In this document: piece after piece, positions 45,221-54,215 of the stretch
Layout of the letters: the number at the start of each line of letters is the position of its first letter
Position numbering within the stretch: position 1 is the stretch's first letter
From: Xenophilus azovorans DSM 13620
Lineage (GTDB): Bacteria; Pseudomonadota; Gammaproteobacteria; Burkholderiales; Burkholderiaceae_C
Assembly (NCBI RefSeq): GCF_000745855.1
Contig: NZ_JQKD01000038.1
Span: 1 to 59,419 of the forward strand
Reading direction: 5' to 3'
Length of the DNA stretch: 59,419 nt
The notes under the pieces: generated by a model
What the model was told of the DNA's origin: nothing
Databases searched by the model: none
The model's input: the letters and a program-made list of their open reading frames with translations, nothing else
Position numbers and translations under genes: made by a program

Positions 45221-46431
45221 ACACGATGACCCGACATGCTTTCATTTGCGATGCCATTCGCACCCCCTTCGGCCGCTACGGCGGTAGCCTGGCGTCGGTT
45301 CGTGCCGACGATCTCGCCGCAGTGCCGCTACGCGCCTTGCGGGAACGCAACCCAGCGGTGGACTGGCAGGCAGTCAGCGATGTGATTCTCGGGTGCGCCA
45401 ACCAGGCCGGCGAAGACAACCGCAATGTCGCGCGCATGGCCGCGCTGCTCGCCGGCTGGCCGGTCGAGGTGCCCGGCAGCACGGTGAACCGCCTGTGTGG
45501 CTCGGGCCTGGACGCTGTCGGAACGGCTGCGCGCGCGATCCGCAGCGGCGACGCCGGCCTGATGGTAGCGGGCGGCGTCGAGAGCATGAGCCGTGCGCCA
45601 TTCGTGATGGGCAAGGCCGAGCAGGCGTTCGCGCGAACGGCCAGTCTGGAAGACACCACCATCGGCTGGCGTTTCATCAATCCGGCGATGAGGGCGGCTC
45701 ACGGCGTGGATTCGATGCCTCAGACGGCGGAGAACGTGGCGGTCGACTACCGCATCTCCCGCGAGGACCAGGATCGCTTCGCGGCGGCCAGCCAGGCCAA
45801 GGCGCTCGCGGCGCAGGCGAGCGGGCGCCTGGCCCGGGAGATCGTGCCGGTCGCGGTCCCGCAGCGAAAGGGCGAACCCGTTCTCGTCGCCCAGGACGAG
45901 CACCCGCGCGCCACCACGATCGAAGCGCTGGCGAAGCTCAGGGGCGTGGTCCGTCCGGACGGCACCGTGACCGCGGGCAATGCGTCCGGAGTGAACGACG
46001 GCGCCTGCGCGCTGCTGCTTGCCGACGAGGCTACCGCCGCGCGCCATGGCCTCACGCCGCGCGCGCGTGTCCTGGGCATGGCAGCCGCCGGCGTGCCGCC
46101 GCGCATCATGGGCATTGGACCCGCGCCGGCGACCCGCAAGGTGTTGGCGTTGACGGGCCTCAGCCTGGACCAGATGGACGTGATTGAACTCAACGAGGCA
46201 TTTGCTTCGCAGGCGCTGGCCGTGCTGCGCGAGCTGGGCGTTCGCGACGACGATCCACGCGTCAATCCCAACGGCGGAGCCATCGCGCTCGGCCATCCGC
46301 TGGGGGCGAGCGGCGCGCGCCTCGTCACCACGGCGGTCGAGCAGCTGGGGCAGTCCGGTGGGCGCTACGCCCTGTGCACCATGTGCATCGGGGTCGGACA
46401 GGGCATCGCGCTGGTCATCGAGCGCTGCTGA
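45217..46431 (+). CDS. Acyl-CoA thiolase (3-oxoadipyl-CoA thiolase-like)
   Basis: A 404-residue degradative thiolase. The acyl-binding Cys94 lies in GSTVNRLCGSGLDAVGTAAR, the catalytic His in NPNGGAIALGHPLGASGARL, and the second Cys in CTMCIGVGQGIALVIE. DAIRTPFGRYGG near the start and FINPAMRAAHGVDSMPQTAE resemble PcaF-type thiolases that cleave 3-oxoadipyl-CoA. The ATG at 45217 overlaps the preceding stop (GGATGA); 45226 is a possible alternative. It closes the beta-oxidation operon and is followed by two strong hairpins. Confidence 0.95.
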   Translation: MNTMTRHAFICDAIRTPFGRYGGSLASVRADDLAAVPLRALRERNPAVDWQAVSDVILGCANQAGEDNRNVARMAALLAGWPVEVPGSTVNRLCGSGLDAVGTAARAIRSGDAGLMVAGGVESMSRAPFVMGKAEQAFARTASLEDTTIGWRFINPAMRAAHGVDSMPQTAENVAVDYRISREDQDRFAAASQAKALAAQASGRLAREIVPVAVPQRKGEPVLVAQDEHPRATTIEALAKLRGVVRPDGTVTAGNASGVNDGACALLLADEATAARHGLTPRARVLGMAAAGVPPRIMGIGPAPATRKVLALTGLSLDQMDVIELNEAFASQALAVLRELGVRDDDPRVNPNGGAIALGHPLGASGARLVTTAVEQLGQSGGRYALCTMCIGVGQGIALVIERC

Positions 46432-46441
46432 GGGTCATCTG

Positions 46442-46498
46442 GCGCCACCGCATCGGTGGCGCGGACAACCGCCACGCGTCCGCGGCGTGACGCGTGGC
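46442..46498 (+). terminator. Tandem hairpins after the beta-oxidation operon
   Basis: GCGCCACC (46442-46449) pairs with GGTGGCGC (46455-46462), and GCCACGCGTC (46471-46480) pairs with GACGCGTGGC (46489-46498), both without mismatch. They begin 11 bases after the thiolase stop. No T-run follows. Confidence 0.65.
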
Positions 46499-46688
46499 AC
46501 CGCTGCCCGCCATTGATAAGGTTGCCTTCATAGCCTTTGCGGCGAATAGGCCTTGGCAAAGGGGCGACGCACCGCGAGCATCGACAGCCAGCAGGCCCCT
46601 CTCAGGGCGGGCGCTCCCGCTCCGCACTGCGGCTTGCCACCCATTCCTCCACCGATCGTTCCTGTGCGTGAGCGCGGGCCCATCAAGG

Positions 46689-47858
46689 ATGTGCGTGCAG
46701 TCCTCTCGTCTTCCGATCAGCCGCAGGGCCGCGATCGCCGCGGTAGCGCTCCTGGCGGCCGGCAGCCAGATGCCTGCCACCGCGCAGCAGAACGCCGGCT
46801 CCCGTGCGCCCAACCCGACCAAGCCGTTCGTCGAGTCGGCGGTCGCGACCTTCGATTCGCCCTGGGCGCTGGCCTTCCTGCCCGACGGTCGGATGCTCGT
46901 GACCGAGAAGGCCGGGCGGCTCTTCCTGGTGACGCAGTCCGGTGCGAAGCGCCAGGTGGACGGTGTGCCACAGGTTGCGAACGTGGGCCAGAACGGCTTG
47001 CTGGATGTTGCCGTCTCGCCGCAGTTCGATCGCGATCGATCAGTCTATCTGACGTATGCAGAACCTGGTACCCAAGGCAGCGGCCTGGCACTCGCGCTGG
47101 CACGCCTGGGCGAGAATAGCGGCAGGGTCGGGCTCGACAGCTTGCGCGTGATCTGGCGCCAGTTGCCCAAGGGCTCAGGCGGCCAGCCGGGCGGCATCAT
47201 CGCCTTCTCCCCGGACGGGAGGCACCTCTTCCTGACGTCTGGCGACAGGATGCGGCCCGCCACGGCCCAGGATCCCGACCAGGCACTCGGCAAAGTGCTT
47301 CGGCTGAATCTCGATGGCAGCGTGCCCAACGACAACCCTTTGGCCAGTCAAGGCGGCGTGCGGGCCCAGACATGGACCACGGGCCACCGCAACCCCTATG
47401 GACTTGCGTTCGCACCCGATGGGCGCCTGTGGCTGCACGAGATGGGCCCCTTGGGCGGAGACGAACTCAATCTCATTCGGCCGGGCCTCAACTATGGCTG
47501 GCCCTTGGTCTCGAACGGGGACAACTACGACGGCACGCCCATCCCAAACCACAGCACCCGGCCGGAGTTCGAGGCGCCGCGCATCTACTGGAACCCGGTG
47601 ATTGCGCCGGCAGGCCTCGCCTTCTATGCCGGACAGGCATTTCCCGACTTCAACGGCTCGGCCCTCATCGGCGGCCTTCGCGCCCAGGCGCTCGTGCGCA
47701 TCGCGTTCGATGATGACGGCCGGGCGCGCGAGGCCGATCGCTGGGACATGGGGCACCGCATCCGCGATGTCGCGGTGGCCCGCGACGGTGCCATCTGGCT
47801 CCTCGAGGACTCGAACGAGGCGCGGCTGCTGCGCTTGACGCCGCGATCGCGGCCGTGA
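46689..47858 (+). CDS. PQQ-dependent sugar dehydrogenase-like protein (Asd/YliI type)
   Basis: A 389-residue exported beta-propeller protein. A twin-arginine-like start (PISRRAAIAAVALLAAGSQ) precedes the propeller. SPWALAFLPDGRMLVTEKAG, NGLLDVAVSPQFDRDRSVYL, WTTGHRNPYGLAFAPDGRLW, EMGPLGGDELNLIRPGLNYG and NPVIAPAGLAFYAGQAFP are family hallmarks, including the catalytic His-Arg region and PQQ/calcium sites. It would oxidise aldose sugars in the periplasm. It stands alone between two operons; the ATG at 46689 has AAGG only four bases before it. Confidence 0.9.
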   Translation: MCVQSSRLPISRRAAIAAVALLAAGSQMPATAQQNAGSRAPNPTKPFVESAVATFDSPWALAFLPDGRMLVTEKAGRLFLVTQSGAKRQVDGVPQVANVGQNGLLDVAVSPQFDRDRSVYLTYAEPGTQGSGLALALARLGENSGRVGLDSLRVIWRQLPKGSGGQPGGIIAFSPDGRHLFLTSGDRMRPATAQDPDQALGKVLRLNLDGSVPNDNPLASQGGVRAQTWTTGHRNPYGLAFAPDGRLWLHEMGPLGGDELNLIRPGLNYGWPLVSNGDNYDGTPIPNHSTRPEFEAPRIYWNPVIAPAGLAFYAGQAFPDFNGSALIGGLRAQALVRIAFDDDGRAREADRWDMGHRIRDVAVARDGAIWLLEDSNEARLLRLTPRSRP

Positions 47859-48000
47859 GAGGCCATGAGCCTTCCATTGGACGGCGTGCGGCTTCTTCCT
47901 CACGGCATTGAGTCGCCGGCAAAGGCAGGCCGACGTGCATCCGCTCCATGGGGCGCCTCCAGGGCCCGGATGTCCCGCCGGGCGGGTACTCCGGAAGGTG

Positions 48001-48015
48001 TTCCATGCAATGGAA
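48001..48015. promoter_or_regulatory. IclR-type palindrome, site 5 (second Liv/catabolic operon promoter)
   Basis: TTCCA-TGCAA-TGGAA, perfect, 74 bp upstream of the binding-protein gene that opens the 48-56 kb operon. Confidence 0.65.
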
Positions 48016-48089
48016 TTGCTGCCTTGTGAAGACGAGTTACAGGTAGCAATACTCGATGCCACCTAACAAGACCTACAGAAGGAGACGAC

Positions 48090-49340
48090 ATGAAAGACAA
48101 GCTGCTGACCGCTCCCTTTGCGGCACTCATGGCCCTTGCGGCGCTGACGGCGAATCTCGTGCTCGCGCCGGCGGCGCGCGCGGACATCACGGGTGATGGC
48201 GTGAAGATCGGCGTCCTCACCGACATGTCCGGTCCATTCGCGGACTCCACGGGCAAAGGCTCGGTCGAGGCCGCCAGGATGGCGGTCGAGGACTTCGGCG
48301 GCAAGGTGCGGGGCAAGCCCGTCACGGTGGTGGTGGCGGACCACCAGAACAAGCCCGACATCGCCGCGGCGGCTGCCCGGCGCTGGTTCGACGAGGACGG
48401 CGTGGACGTGGTGACAGACCTGGTGGGCTCCTCGGTCGCGTTGGCGGTGAATGAGGTGGCCCGACGCGCCAACAAGGCAACGCTCGTGACCTCCTCCGGC
48501 AGCCCGGCACTGGTCGGCGCCTCGTGCTCTCCCAATTCGGTCCTGTGGACCTTCAACACGCGCGCCCAGGCCGGCGCGCTGACCAAGGCGCTGGTCGACC
48601 AGGGGGCGAAGAAGTGGTTCTTCATCACCGTCGACTATGCCTTCGGCCATGCGCTGGAGGCCGACACAACCGCACTCGTGCAGAAGTTCGGCGGCCAGGT
48701 GATGGGGCGGGTTCGCCATCCGCTCAACACCACCGACTTCTCGGCGCTGCTGCTGCGCGCACAGGCGTCCGGTGCCGACGTCATCGCGCTGGCGAACACC
48801 GGTGCCGACACGGTGAACGCGACGAAGCAGGCCCAGGAGTTCGGTATCGGCCGCCAGGGCAAGCAGCGCCTCGCGACGCTCATCCTGCACTCCAACGAAA
48901 TCCATTCGCTGGGCCAGGAGAACGTCGAGGGCCTCCTCAAGGGCTCCGCGTTCGAATGGAGCCTGGGCAAGGAGCGCACGGACTGGTCGCGGCGCTTCTA
49001 CAAGCGCGTCGGGCTGATGCCCTCCCAGAACCATGCAGGAACCTATTCCGCCGTTCTGTCGTACCTCAAGGCAGCCGAAGCCGCCAACGCAGACACCGGC
49101 ACTGCCGTGATCGACCAGATGAAGCGTATGCCGGTCAACGACATGTTCGCGCGGGATGGCCATGTGCGTGCCGATGGCCTTCACGTGCACGAGATGTACC
49201 TGGTGCGCATCAAGCCGAAGGCGCAGGCGAAGGAGGAGTGGGACTACTACGACCTCCTCGCGACCATTCCCGGGATCGAGGCCTACGGTGCGCCCGAAAC
49301 GTCGGAGTGTCCCGCCGTCGCCGGCCAAAAGCGCAGCTGA
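48090..49340 (+). CDS. Liv-type ABC transporter substrate-binding protein (copy 2)
   Basis: A 416-residue Peripla_BP_6-class receptor. The signal peptide ends near APAARA. GVKIGVLTDMSGPFADSTGK, DEDGVDVVTDLVGSSVALAV, KWFFITVDYAFGHALEADTT and MPVNDMFARDGHVRADGLHV are typical of receptors for aromatic or branched acids in Burkholderiales. AAGGAGAC precedes the ATG. It opens an operon with three dehydrogenases and a complete Liv importer, and an IclR-type site lies 74 bp upstream. Ligand unknown. Confidence 0.94.
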   Translation: MKDKLLTAPFAALMALAALTANLVLAPAARADITGDGVKIGVLTDMSGPFADSTGKGSVEAARMAVEDFGGKVRGKPVTVVVADHQNKPDIAAAAARRWFDEDGVDVVTDLVGSSVALAVNEVARRANKATLVTSSGSPALVGASCSPNSVLWTFNTRAQAGALTKALVDQGAKKWFFITVDYAFGHALEADTTALVQKFGGQVMGRVRHPLNTTDFSALLLRAQASGADVIALANTGADTVNATKQAQEFGIGRQGKQRLATLILHSNEIHSLGQENVEGLLKGSAFEWSLGKERTDWSRRFYKRVGLMPSQNHAGTYSAVLSYLKAAEAANADTGTAVIDQMKRMPVNDMFARDGHVRADGLHVHEMYLVRIKPKAQAKEEWDYYDLLATIPGIEAYGAPETSECPAVAGQKRS

Positions 49341-49402
49341 ATGCCGAGGCCTGACCAGTCAACGAAGGGCTGCGCGCCGATGGCGGCAGCTTGCAAGGAC
49401 GC

Positions 49403-50887
49403 ATGATGCAGCGCTACCAGCTTTACATCAACGGCGAGTGGGTCGATCCCGCAAGCGGCGCATGGCTCGACAGCACCGACCCATTCAGCGGTGACGCCTG
49501 GTGTCAGATTCCGCGCGGCGGGGCTGCCGACGTCGACGCTGCGGTCGAGGCCGCCCACCAGGCGTTCGCCAGCGGGCCGTGGCCGCGCATGTCGGCCACG
49601 CAGCGCGGCGCGATCCTGCGGCAGCTGGCGGCGCTGCTGGAGGCCAACGCCGAGCACATCGGACGCATCGAGCAGCGCGACAACGGCAAGCTGATCACCG
49701 AAGTGCTCAACCAGGCGCGTGGCGCGGCGCAATGGTTCTACTACTACGCGGGACTGGCGGACAAGGTGACGGGCCAGGTCGTTCCGATGCCGAATCCGGA
49801 GACCCTCAACCTCGTGAAGTACGAGCCACTGGGCGTCATCGCCGCGATCACGCCCTGGAACTCGCCACTGACCTTGACGTCTTGGAAGGTGGCGCCCGCG
49901 CTGGCTGCGGGCAACGTCGTCGTCATCAAGCCCTCCGAGTTCACGTCGGCGTCGCTGCTGGAGTTCGCGCGGCTCTGTGGCGAGGCCGGCCTGCCGCCCG
50001 GTGTGGTGAACGTGGTCACGGGCTACGGCGCGGAGGTCGGCGAGCCCTTGGTGCGCCACCGCCGCGTGGCCAAGGTGGCCTTCACCGGAGGGGACGCGGC
50101 GGGCCAGAGGATCAACGAGATCGTCGCCTCAGACCTCAAGAAGGTCACGCTCGAACTCGGGGGCAAGTCGGCCAACATCGTCTACGACGACGCGGACATG
50201 GAGCAGGCGGTGATGGGCGCGGTCGCCGGCATCTTCTCCGCAGCGGGGCAGACCTGCATGGCGGGCTCCAGGCTGCTGCTCCAGGACAGCATCCATGACG
50301 CGTTCGTGGCCCGGTTGCGCGCCGTGGTGGAGGATGCCCGCATCGGCGATCCCCGCGATGCGCAGACGCAGATCGGGCCGATCGCGACGCGCCCGCAGTT
50401 CGACAAGATCCTCTCGTACATCGACATTGCGACTTCGGAGGGTGCACGCTGCATCGCCGGCGGCGGCGCGCTGACCGGCGAAGGCTTCGGCCAGGGGCAG
50501 TTCGTCGCGCCTACGATCTTCGTCGACGTGCTGCCGTCGATGCGGATCGCGCAGGAAGAGGTATTCGGCCCGGTGCTGTCGGTGCTGCGGTTCAAGGACG
50601 AAGAGGAGGCGGTGCGCATCGCCAACGACGTGCAGTTCGGCCTGGCCGGCGCGGTCTGGACGCGCGATCTCCATCGGGCGATGTGGACTGCGGACCGGCT
50701 GCAGGCCGGCACCGTGTGGGTCAACAACTACCGGGCGACCAGCTTCACCACGCCGTTCGGCGGCTACAAGCGCAGCGGCATCGGGCGCGAGGGCGGTATC
50801 GACGCGATCAAGGAATACCTGCAGACCAAAAGCATCTGGGTCACGACCCAACCCAAGCGGAAGAACCCCTTCGTGATGGGCGGGTAG
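49403..50887 (+). CDS. NAD(P)-dependent aldehyde dehydrogenase (copy 3)
   Basis: A 494-residue enzyme close in sequence to copy 1. ITPWNSPLTLTSWKVAPAL (149-167), VVIKPSEFTSASLLEFARL, general base Glu251 in VTLELGGKSANIVYDDAD and nucleophile Cys285 in AGQTCMAGSRLLLQ are intact. EEVFGPVLSVLRFKDEEEAV follows. The start at 49403 (MMQRYQ) or 49406 has AAGGAC upstream. It follows the receptor gene by 62 bp. It probably oxidises an aldehyde derived from the imported compound. Confidence 0.95.
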   Translation: MMQRYQLYINGEWVDPASGAWLDSTDPFSGDAWCQIPRGGAADVDAAVEAAHQAFASGPWPRMSATQRGAILRQLAALLEANAEHIGRIEQRDNGKLITEVLNQARGAAQWFYYYAGLADKVTGQVVPMPNPETLNLVKYEPLGVIAAITPWNSPLTLTSWKVAPALAAGNVVVIKPSEFTSASLLEFARLCGEAGLPPGVVNVVTGYGAEVGEPLVRHRRVAKVAFTGGDAAGQRINEIVASDLKKVTLELGGKSANIVYDDADMEQAVMGAVAGIFSAAGQTCMAGSRLLLQDSIHDAFVARLRAVVEDARIGDPRDAQTQIGPIATRPQFDKILSYIDIATSEGARCIAGGGALTGEGFGQGQFVAPTIFVDVLPSMRIAQEEVFGPVLSVLRFKDEEEAVRIANDVQFGLAGAVWTRDLHRAMWTADRLQAGTVWVNNYRATSFTTPFGGYKRSGIGREGGIDAIKEYLQTKSIWVTTQPKRKNPFVMGG

Positions 50888-50933
50888 CGGGACGCGCCGC
50901 GCAGGACATGCCAACTTTCTCACAGAGGTAAAC

Positions 50934-51665
50934 GTGAACGTCTCGGTCCAGGACAAAGTCTTTCTCATTACCGGCGCGGCCGACGGCATCGGCCACGCGA
51001 TCGCGCGCCGTATGGTCGCGGAGGGCGCCCGCGTCGTGTGCGCGGACATCAACAGCGACAAGCTGCACGCCGCCGTGGCCGCGTTGGGGCCGAACGCGCG
51101 AGCGGTGCCGTGCGATGTGAGCCGAGAGGACCAGGTCGATGCGATGGTCGCCTTCGCGGACGCCGAGTTCGGCCGCGTTGACGTGCTGATCAACAACGCG
51201 GTTTGGAACATCGCGGGCCATCTCGTGGACATCGCGGCGGACGACTGGCGCCGCATGCTCGACGTCAACCTCACCGGGGTGTTCCTTTCCACCCGCGCCG
51301 TGCTGAAGGGCATGATCGCGCGCGGCGAGGGCATCGTGATCAACATGACTTCCGGCATGGCGGTGCGGGGCGTCGCGAACCAGGTGCCGTACTGCGCCAT
51401 CAAGGCCGCGATCAACAGCATCACGAACACGCTCCATCAGGAGGTGTGCCCGCTGGGGGTGCATGTGCACGCCGTGTCTCCGGGCGTGGTCGATACCGCG
51501 CACGCGCGCCGCTCGGTCTCGCAGGAGCACATGCAGCGGGCGGCGCAGGGCTACCCCGGTGGCAAGCTGGGCGAGCCCGAGGACATCGCCGACCTCGTGC
51601 AGTTCCTGGCCAGCCCGGCCGGACGCAACATGGCCGGCGGGACGGCCATCTACATGAAGCCCTGA
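50934..51665 (+). CDS. Short-chain dehydrogenase/reductase (copy 2)
   Basis: A 243-residue classical SDR. FLITGAADGIGHAIARRMVA holds the cofactor loop. The usual NNAG motif reads NNAVWN. INMTSGMAVRGVANQVPYCA and the YCAIK Tyr-Lys pair give the active site, and VSPGVVDTAHARRSVSQEHM follows. The GTG start at 50934 has AGAGGT upstream. It lies 46 bp after the aldehyde dehydrogenase gene in the same operon, so an alcohol-aldehyde-acid series is plausible. Confidence 0.93.
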   Translation: MNVSVQDKVFLITGAADGIGHAIARRMVAEGARVVCADINSDKLHAAVAALGPNARAVPCDVSREDQVDAMVAFADAEFGRVDVLINNAVWNIAGHLVDIAADDWRRMLDVNLTGVFLSTRAVLKGMIARGEGIVINMTSGMAVRGVANQVPYCAIKAAINSITNTLHQEVCPLGVHVHAVSPGVVDTAHARRSVSQEHMQRAAQGYPGGKLGEPEDIADLVQFLASPAGRNMAGGTAIYMKP

Positions 51666-51669
51666 CCCG

Positions 51670-52638
51670 ATGGCAACCCCTACCTCCGGACGGCCGCGGA
51701 TCGCGGTGCTTGACGACTTTCACGGCGTGGCGGGCGAGCTCGCCGATTGGGGGGCAGTCAGAGACCGCGCGGACGTCGACTTCTACGGCGACCATGTGGA
51801 GGGCGAAGCAGTCGCCGAGCGCCTCGCTTCCTACGATGCCGTGGTGCTGATGCGCGAGCGCACCGCCCTGGGACGGGCGCTGATCGAGCGTCTGCCCAAG
51901 CTCAGGGCCGTCTTCACGACCGGTGTTCGCAACCTTGCGATCGACCTCGAGGCGGCGCGCGAGCGCGGCATCGTGGTCTGCGGGACGGATTCGGCGAGTT
52001 CCACGGCCGAGCTGGCTCTGGGGCTCATGATCGCCCTGTCGCGCCAGATCGTCGCCGAGGACCGAGCGGTGCGTGCCGGGCGGTGGCAGACCGTGGTTGG
52101 CAGTTCGCTCCAGGGCAAGACGCTGGGCATCGTCGGGCTCGGCAAGCTCGGCGCGCAGGTCGCCGGCTACGGCCGGATGCTGGGCATGCACACCATCGCC
52201 TGGAGCGAGAACCTCACGCAGGAGCGTGCGGTCGGCCTCCATTGCGAGCGCGTCGACAAGCGAGCGCTGTTCACTCGCGCCGACGTGGTCAGCCTGCACC
52301 TGGTGCTGTCCGAGCGCACGCGCGGTGTCGTCGGCGCCAGAGAGCTGTCTTGGATGAAGCGCGATGCCCTCTTGATCAACACCGCGCGCGCTGGCCTCGT
52401 CGACATGGATGCGCTGGTGTCGGCCCTGCATGACGGCCGGATCGGCGGTGCGGCGATCGACGTCTTCGAGCGCGAGCCGCTGCCGCCGGATGCGCCGATC
52501 CTGAAAGCGCCTCGCACGATCTTGACGCCCCACCTCGGATACGCCACGCGCGACGCCTTCGGCGTCTATTTCCCCCAAGTGGTCGAGGCCATCGACGCGT
52601 GGCTGGGGGGCCGCATGATCCGTCCGCTGCAGGGGTGA
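51670..52638 (+). CDS. D-2-hydroxyacid dehydrogenase
   Basis: A 322-residue D-isomer-specific dehydrogenase. The NAD loop is LGIVGLGKLGAQVAGYGRML (near 153-172). The catalytic residues are Arg in LLINTARAGLVDMDAL, Glu in IDVFEREPLPPDAPI and His in TILTPHLGYATRDAF. The N-terminal part is the usual flavodoxin-like catalytic domain. It begins four bases after the SDR stop. It interconverts a 2-hydroxy acid and a 2-oxo acid; substrate unknown. Confidence 0.94.
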   Translation: MATPTSGRPRIAVLDDFHGVAGELADWGAVRDRADVDFYGDHVEGEAVAERLASYDAVVLMRERTALGRALIERLPKLRAVFTTGVRNLAIDLEAARERGIVVCGTDSASSTAELALGLMIALSRQIVAEDRAVRAGRWQTVVGSSLQGKTLGIVGLGKLGAQVAGYGRMLGMHTIAWSENLTQERAVGLHCERVDKRALFTRADVVSLHLVLSERTRGVVGARELSWMKRDALLINTARAGLVDMDALVSALHDGRIGGAAIDVFEREPLPPDAPILKAPRTILTPHLGYATRDAFGVYFPQVVEAIDAWLGGRMIRPLQG

Positions 52639-52699
52639 GCGAACGCAAGACGAACGCACAGGCGCTTCGGGGACACGGAGCCAACAGAAAGGAGACAGC

Positions 52700-53509
52700 T
52701 TGCTTCCAGAAGCACCAACAGCCTCAGCGCAACACGCCGGGGTCCAACAGGCCGAGCCGGCCTACGCGATCCGCGCCGAGGGCCTTTGCAAGTCCTTCGG
52801 CCTGATCTCGGCCGTCCATGAAGTGAACCTGTCGGTGAAGGGGGAGACCATCCACGGCCTGATCGGTCCCAACGGTGCGGGAAAGACGACCGTCTTCAAC
52901 CTGCTCACGAAGACCTTGCTGCCGACGAAGGGCCGCATCTTCTTCCACGGGCGGGATATCACCACCCTGAGCCCGGCGGACGTTGCCAGGCTCGGCATCG
53001 TGCGCTCATTCCAGATCTCGGCGCTGTTTCCCCACATGACGGTGCGCGACAACCTGCGCATCGCGCTGCAGCGGCGCGCCGGCCTGGCGACGCAGTTCTG
53101 GCTGCCGATGCGGTCGTTGAACCGCTTGGACGATCGCGCCGACGAACTGATCGCGACCGTCGGCTTGGGCAAGTTCGCTGAGCGCCAGGCGGTGGAGCTG
53201 CCGTACGGCCGCAAGCGTGCGCTCGAACTGGCCACGACCTTCGCGCTGGACCCGGCCGTGATGCTGCTCGACGAGCCGATGGCCGGCCTGGCGCACGAGG
53301 ACATCGAGCCGATCGGCTCGCTCATCAAGACGATGGCAGCCGGCCGCACCGTCGTGATGATCGAGCACAACCTCAATGTCGTGGCGCGGATCTGCGACCG
53401 CATCTCGGTGCTGCAGCGCGGCGAGATCATCGCCGAGGGCAGCTACGACGCCGTCAGCGCCGATCCGCAGGTTCGCCTGGCCTACATGGGGAACGAAGAT
53501 GACGAGTGA
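52700..53509 (+). CDS. livG: Branched-chain-type ABC transporter ATP-binding protein (LivG type, set 2)
   Basis: A 269-residue ATPase. Walker A GPNGAGKTTVFNLLTKTLL, Q-loop region LGIVRSFQISALFPHMTVRD, diverged signature ELPYGRKRALELATTFALD, Walker B VMLLDEPMAGLAHEDIEP and switch VVMIEHNLNVVARICDR are present. The start is TTG at 52700, with a textbook AAAGGAGA six bases before it; no ATG fits. It follows the hydroxyacid dehydrogenase gene by 61 bp and overlaps the livF-type gene by 11 bases. Confidence 0.93.
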   Translation: MLPEAPTASAQHAGVQQAEPAYAIRAEGLCKSFGLISAVHEVNLSVKGETIHGLIGPNGAGKTTVFNLLTKTLLPTKGRIFFHGRDITTLSPADVARLGIVRSFQISALFPHMTVRDNLRIALQRRAGLATQFWLPMRSLNRLDDRADELIATVGLGKFAERQAVELPYGRKRALELATTFALDPAVMLLDEPMAGLAHEDIEPIGSLIKTMAAGRTVVMIEHNLNVVARICDRISVLQRGEIIAEGSYDAVSADPQVRLAYMGNEDDE

Positions 53510-54206
53510 CGCGGCCATCGAGATCGCCGAGCTCGACGCCTGGTACGGCGAAAGCAAGGTCTTGCACGGCGTGGGGTTGCGGGTCCCTCCGGGGGCCACC
53601 GTGGCGCTGCTCGGACGCAACGGCGCCGGCAAGACGACGACACTGCGCGCCATCATGGGGATCGTGCGCCGGCGCAGCGGCGCGATCCGTGTGCGCGGAC
53701 GCGACGTCATGCGGATGCCGCTGCACCACATGGCATCGCTGGGCATCGGCTACGTGCCGGAGGAGCGAGGGATCTTCGCGGGGCTCACGGTCCAGGAGAA
53801 CTTGCGGCTTCCCCCGAAGGTCGGGGGCGGCGGAATGTCGGATGCCGACATCCATGCGCTGTTTCCGAACCTCGCCGAGCGGCTCACGAGCGAGGGAACC
53901 AAGCTCTCGGGTGGCGAACAGCAGATGCTCGCGATCGCGCGTGCGCTGGGCTCGGGCGCCGACATCCTGCTGATGGACGAGCTCACCGAGGGACTCGCGC
54001 CGGTCATCGTGCAACGCATCAGGGCGCTGATCCAGGAGCTGAAGTCCCGCGGGAAGACGATCGTCCTCGTCGAGCAGAACTTTCGCTTTGTCAGCAAGCT
54101 CGCGGACCACTTCTACGTCATGGAGGAGGGGCGGGTCATCGACGAGTTTCCGCAGTCCGCCGTGGCTGCGCGCAAAGAGCAGCTGAACCGGCTGCTGAGC
54201 CTCTGA
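53499..54206 (+). CDS. livF: Branched-chain-type ABC transporter ATP-binding protein (LivF type, set 2)
   Basis: A 235-residue ATPase. Walker A GRNGAGKTTTLRAIMGIVR, LGIGYVPEERGIFAGLTVQE, signature LSGGEQQMLAIARALGSGAD, Walker B ILLMDELTEGLAPVIV (Asp-Glu-Leu in place of Asp-Glu-Pro, as is usual in some LivF) and VLVEQNFRF are visible. The ATG at 53499 lies inside the end of livG. The upstream open frame is antisense or out-of-frame and not coding. Confidence 0.94.
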   Translation: MTSDAAIEIAELDAWYGESKVLHGVGLRVPPGATVALLGRNGAGKTTTLRAIMGIVRRRSGAIRVRGRDVMRMPLHHMASLGIGYVPEERGIFAGLTVQENLRLPPKVGGGGMSDADIHALFPNLAERLTSEGTKLSGGEQQMLAIARALGSGADILLMDELTEGLAPVIVQRIRALIQELKSRGKTIVLVEQNFRFVSKLADHFYVMEEGRVIDEFPQSAVAARKEQLNRLLSL

Positions 54207-54215
54207 GGTCGACGT

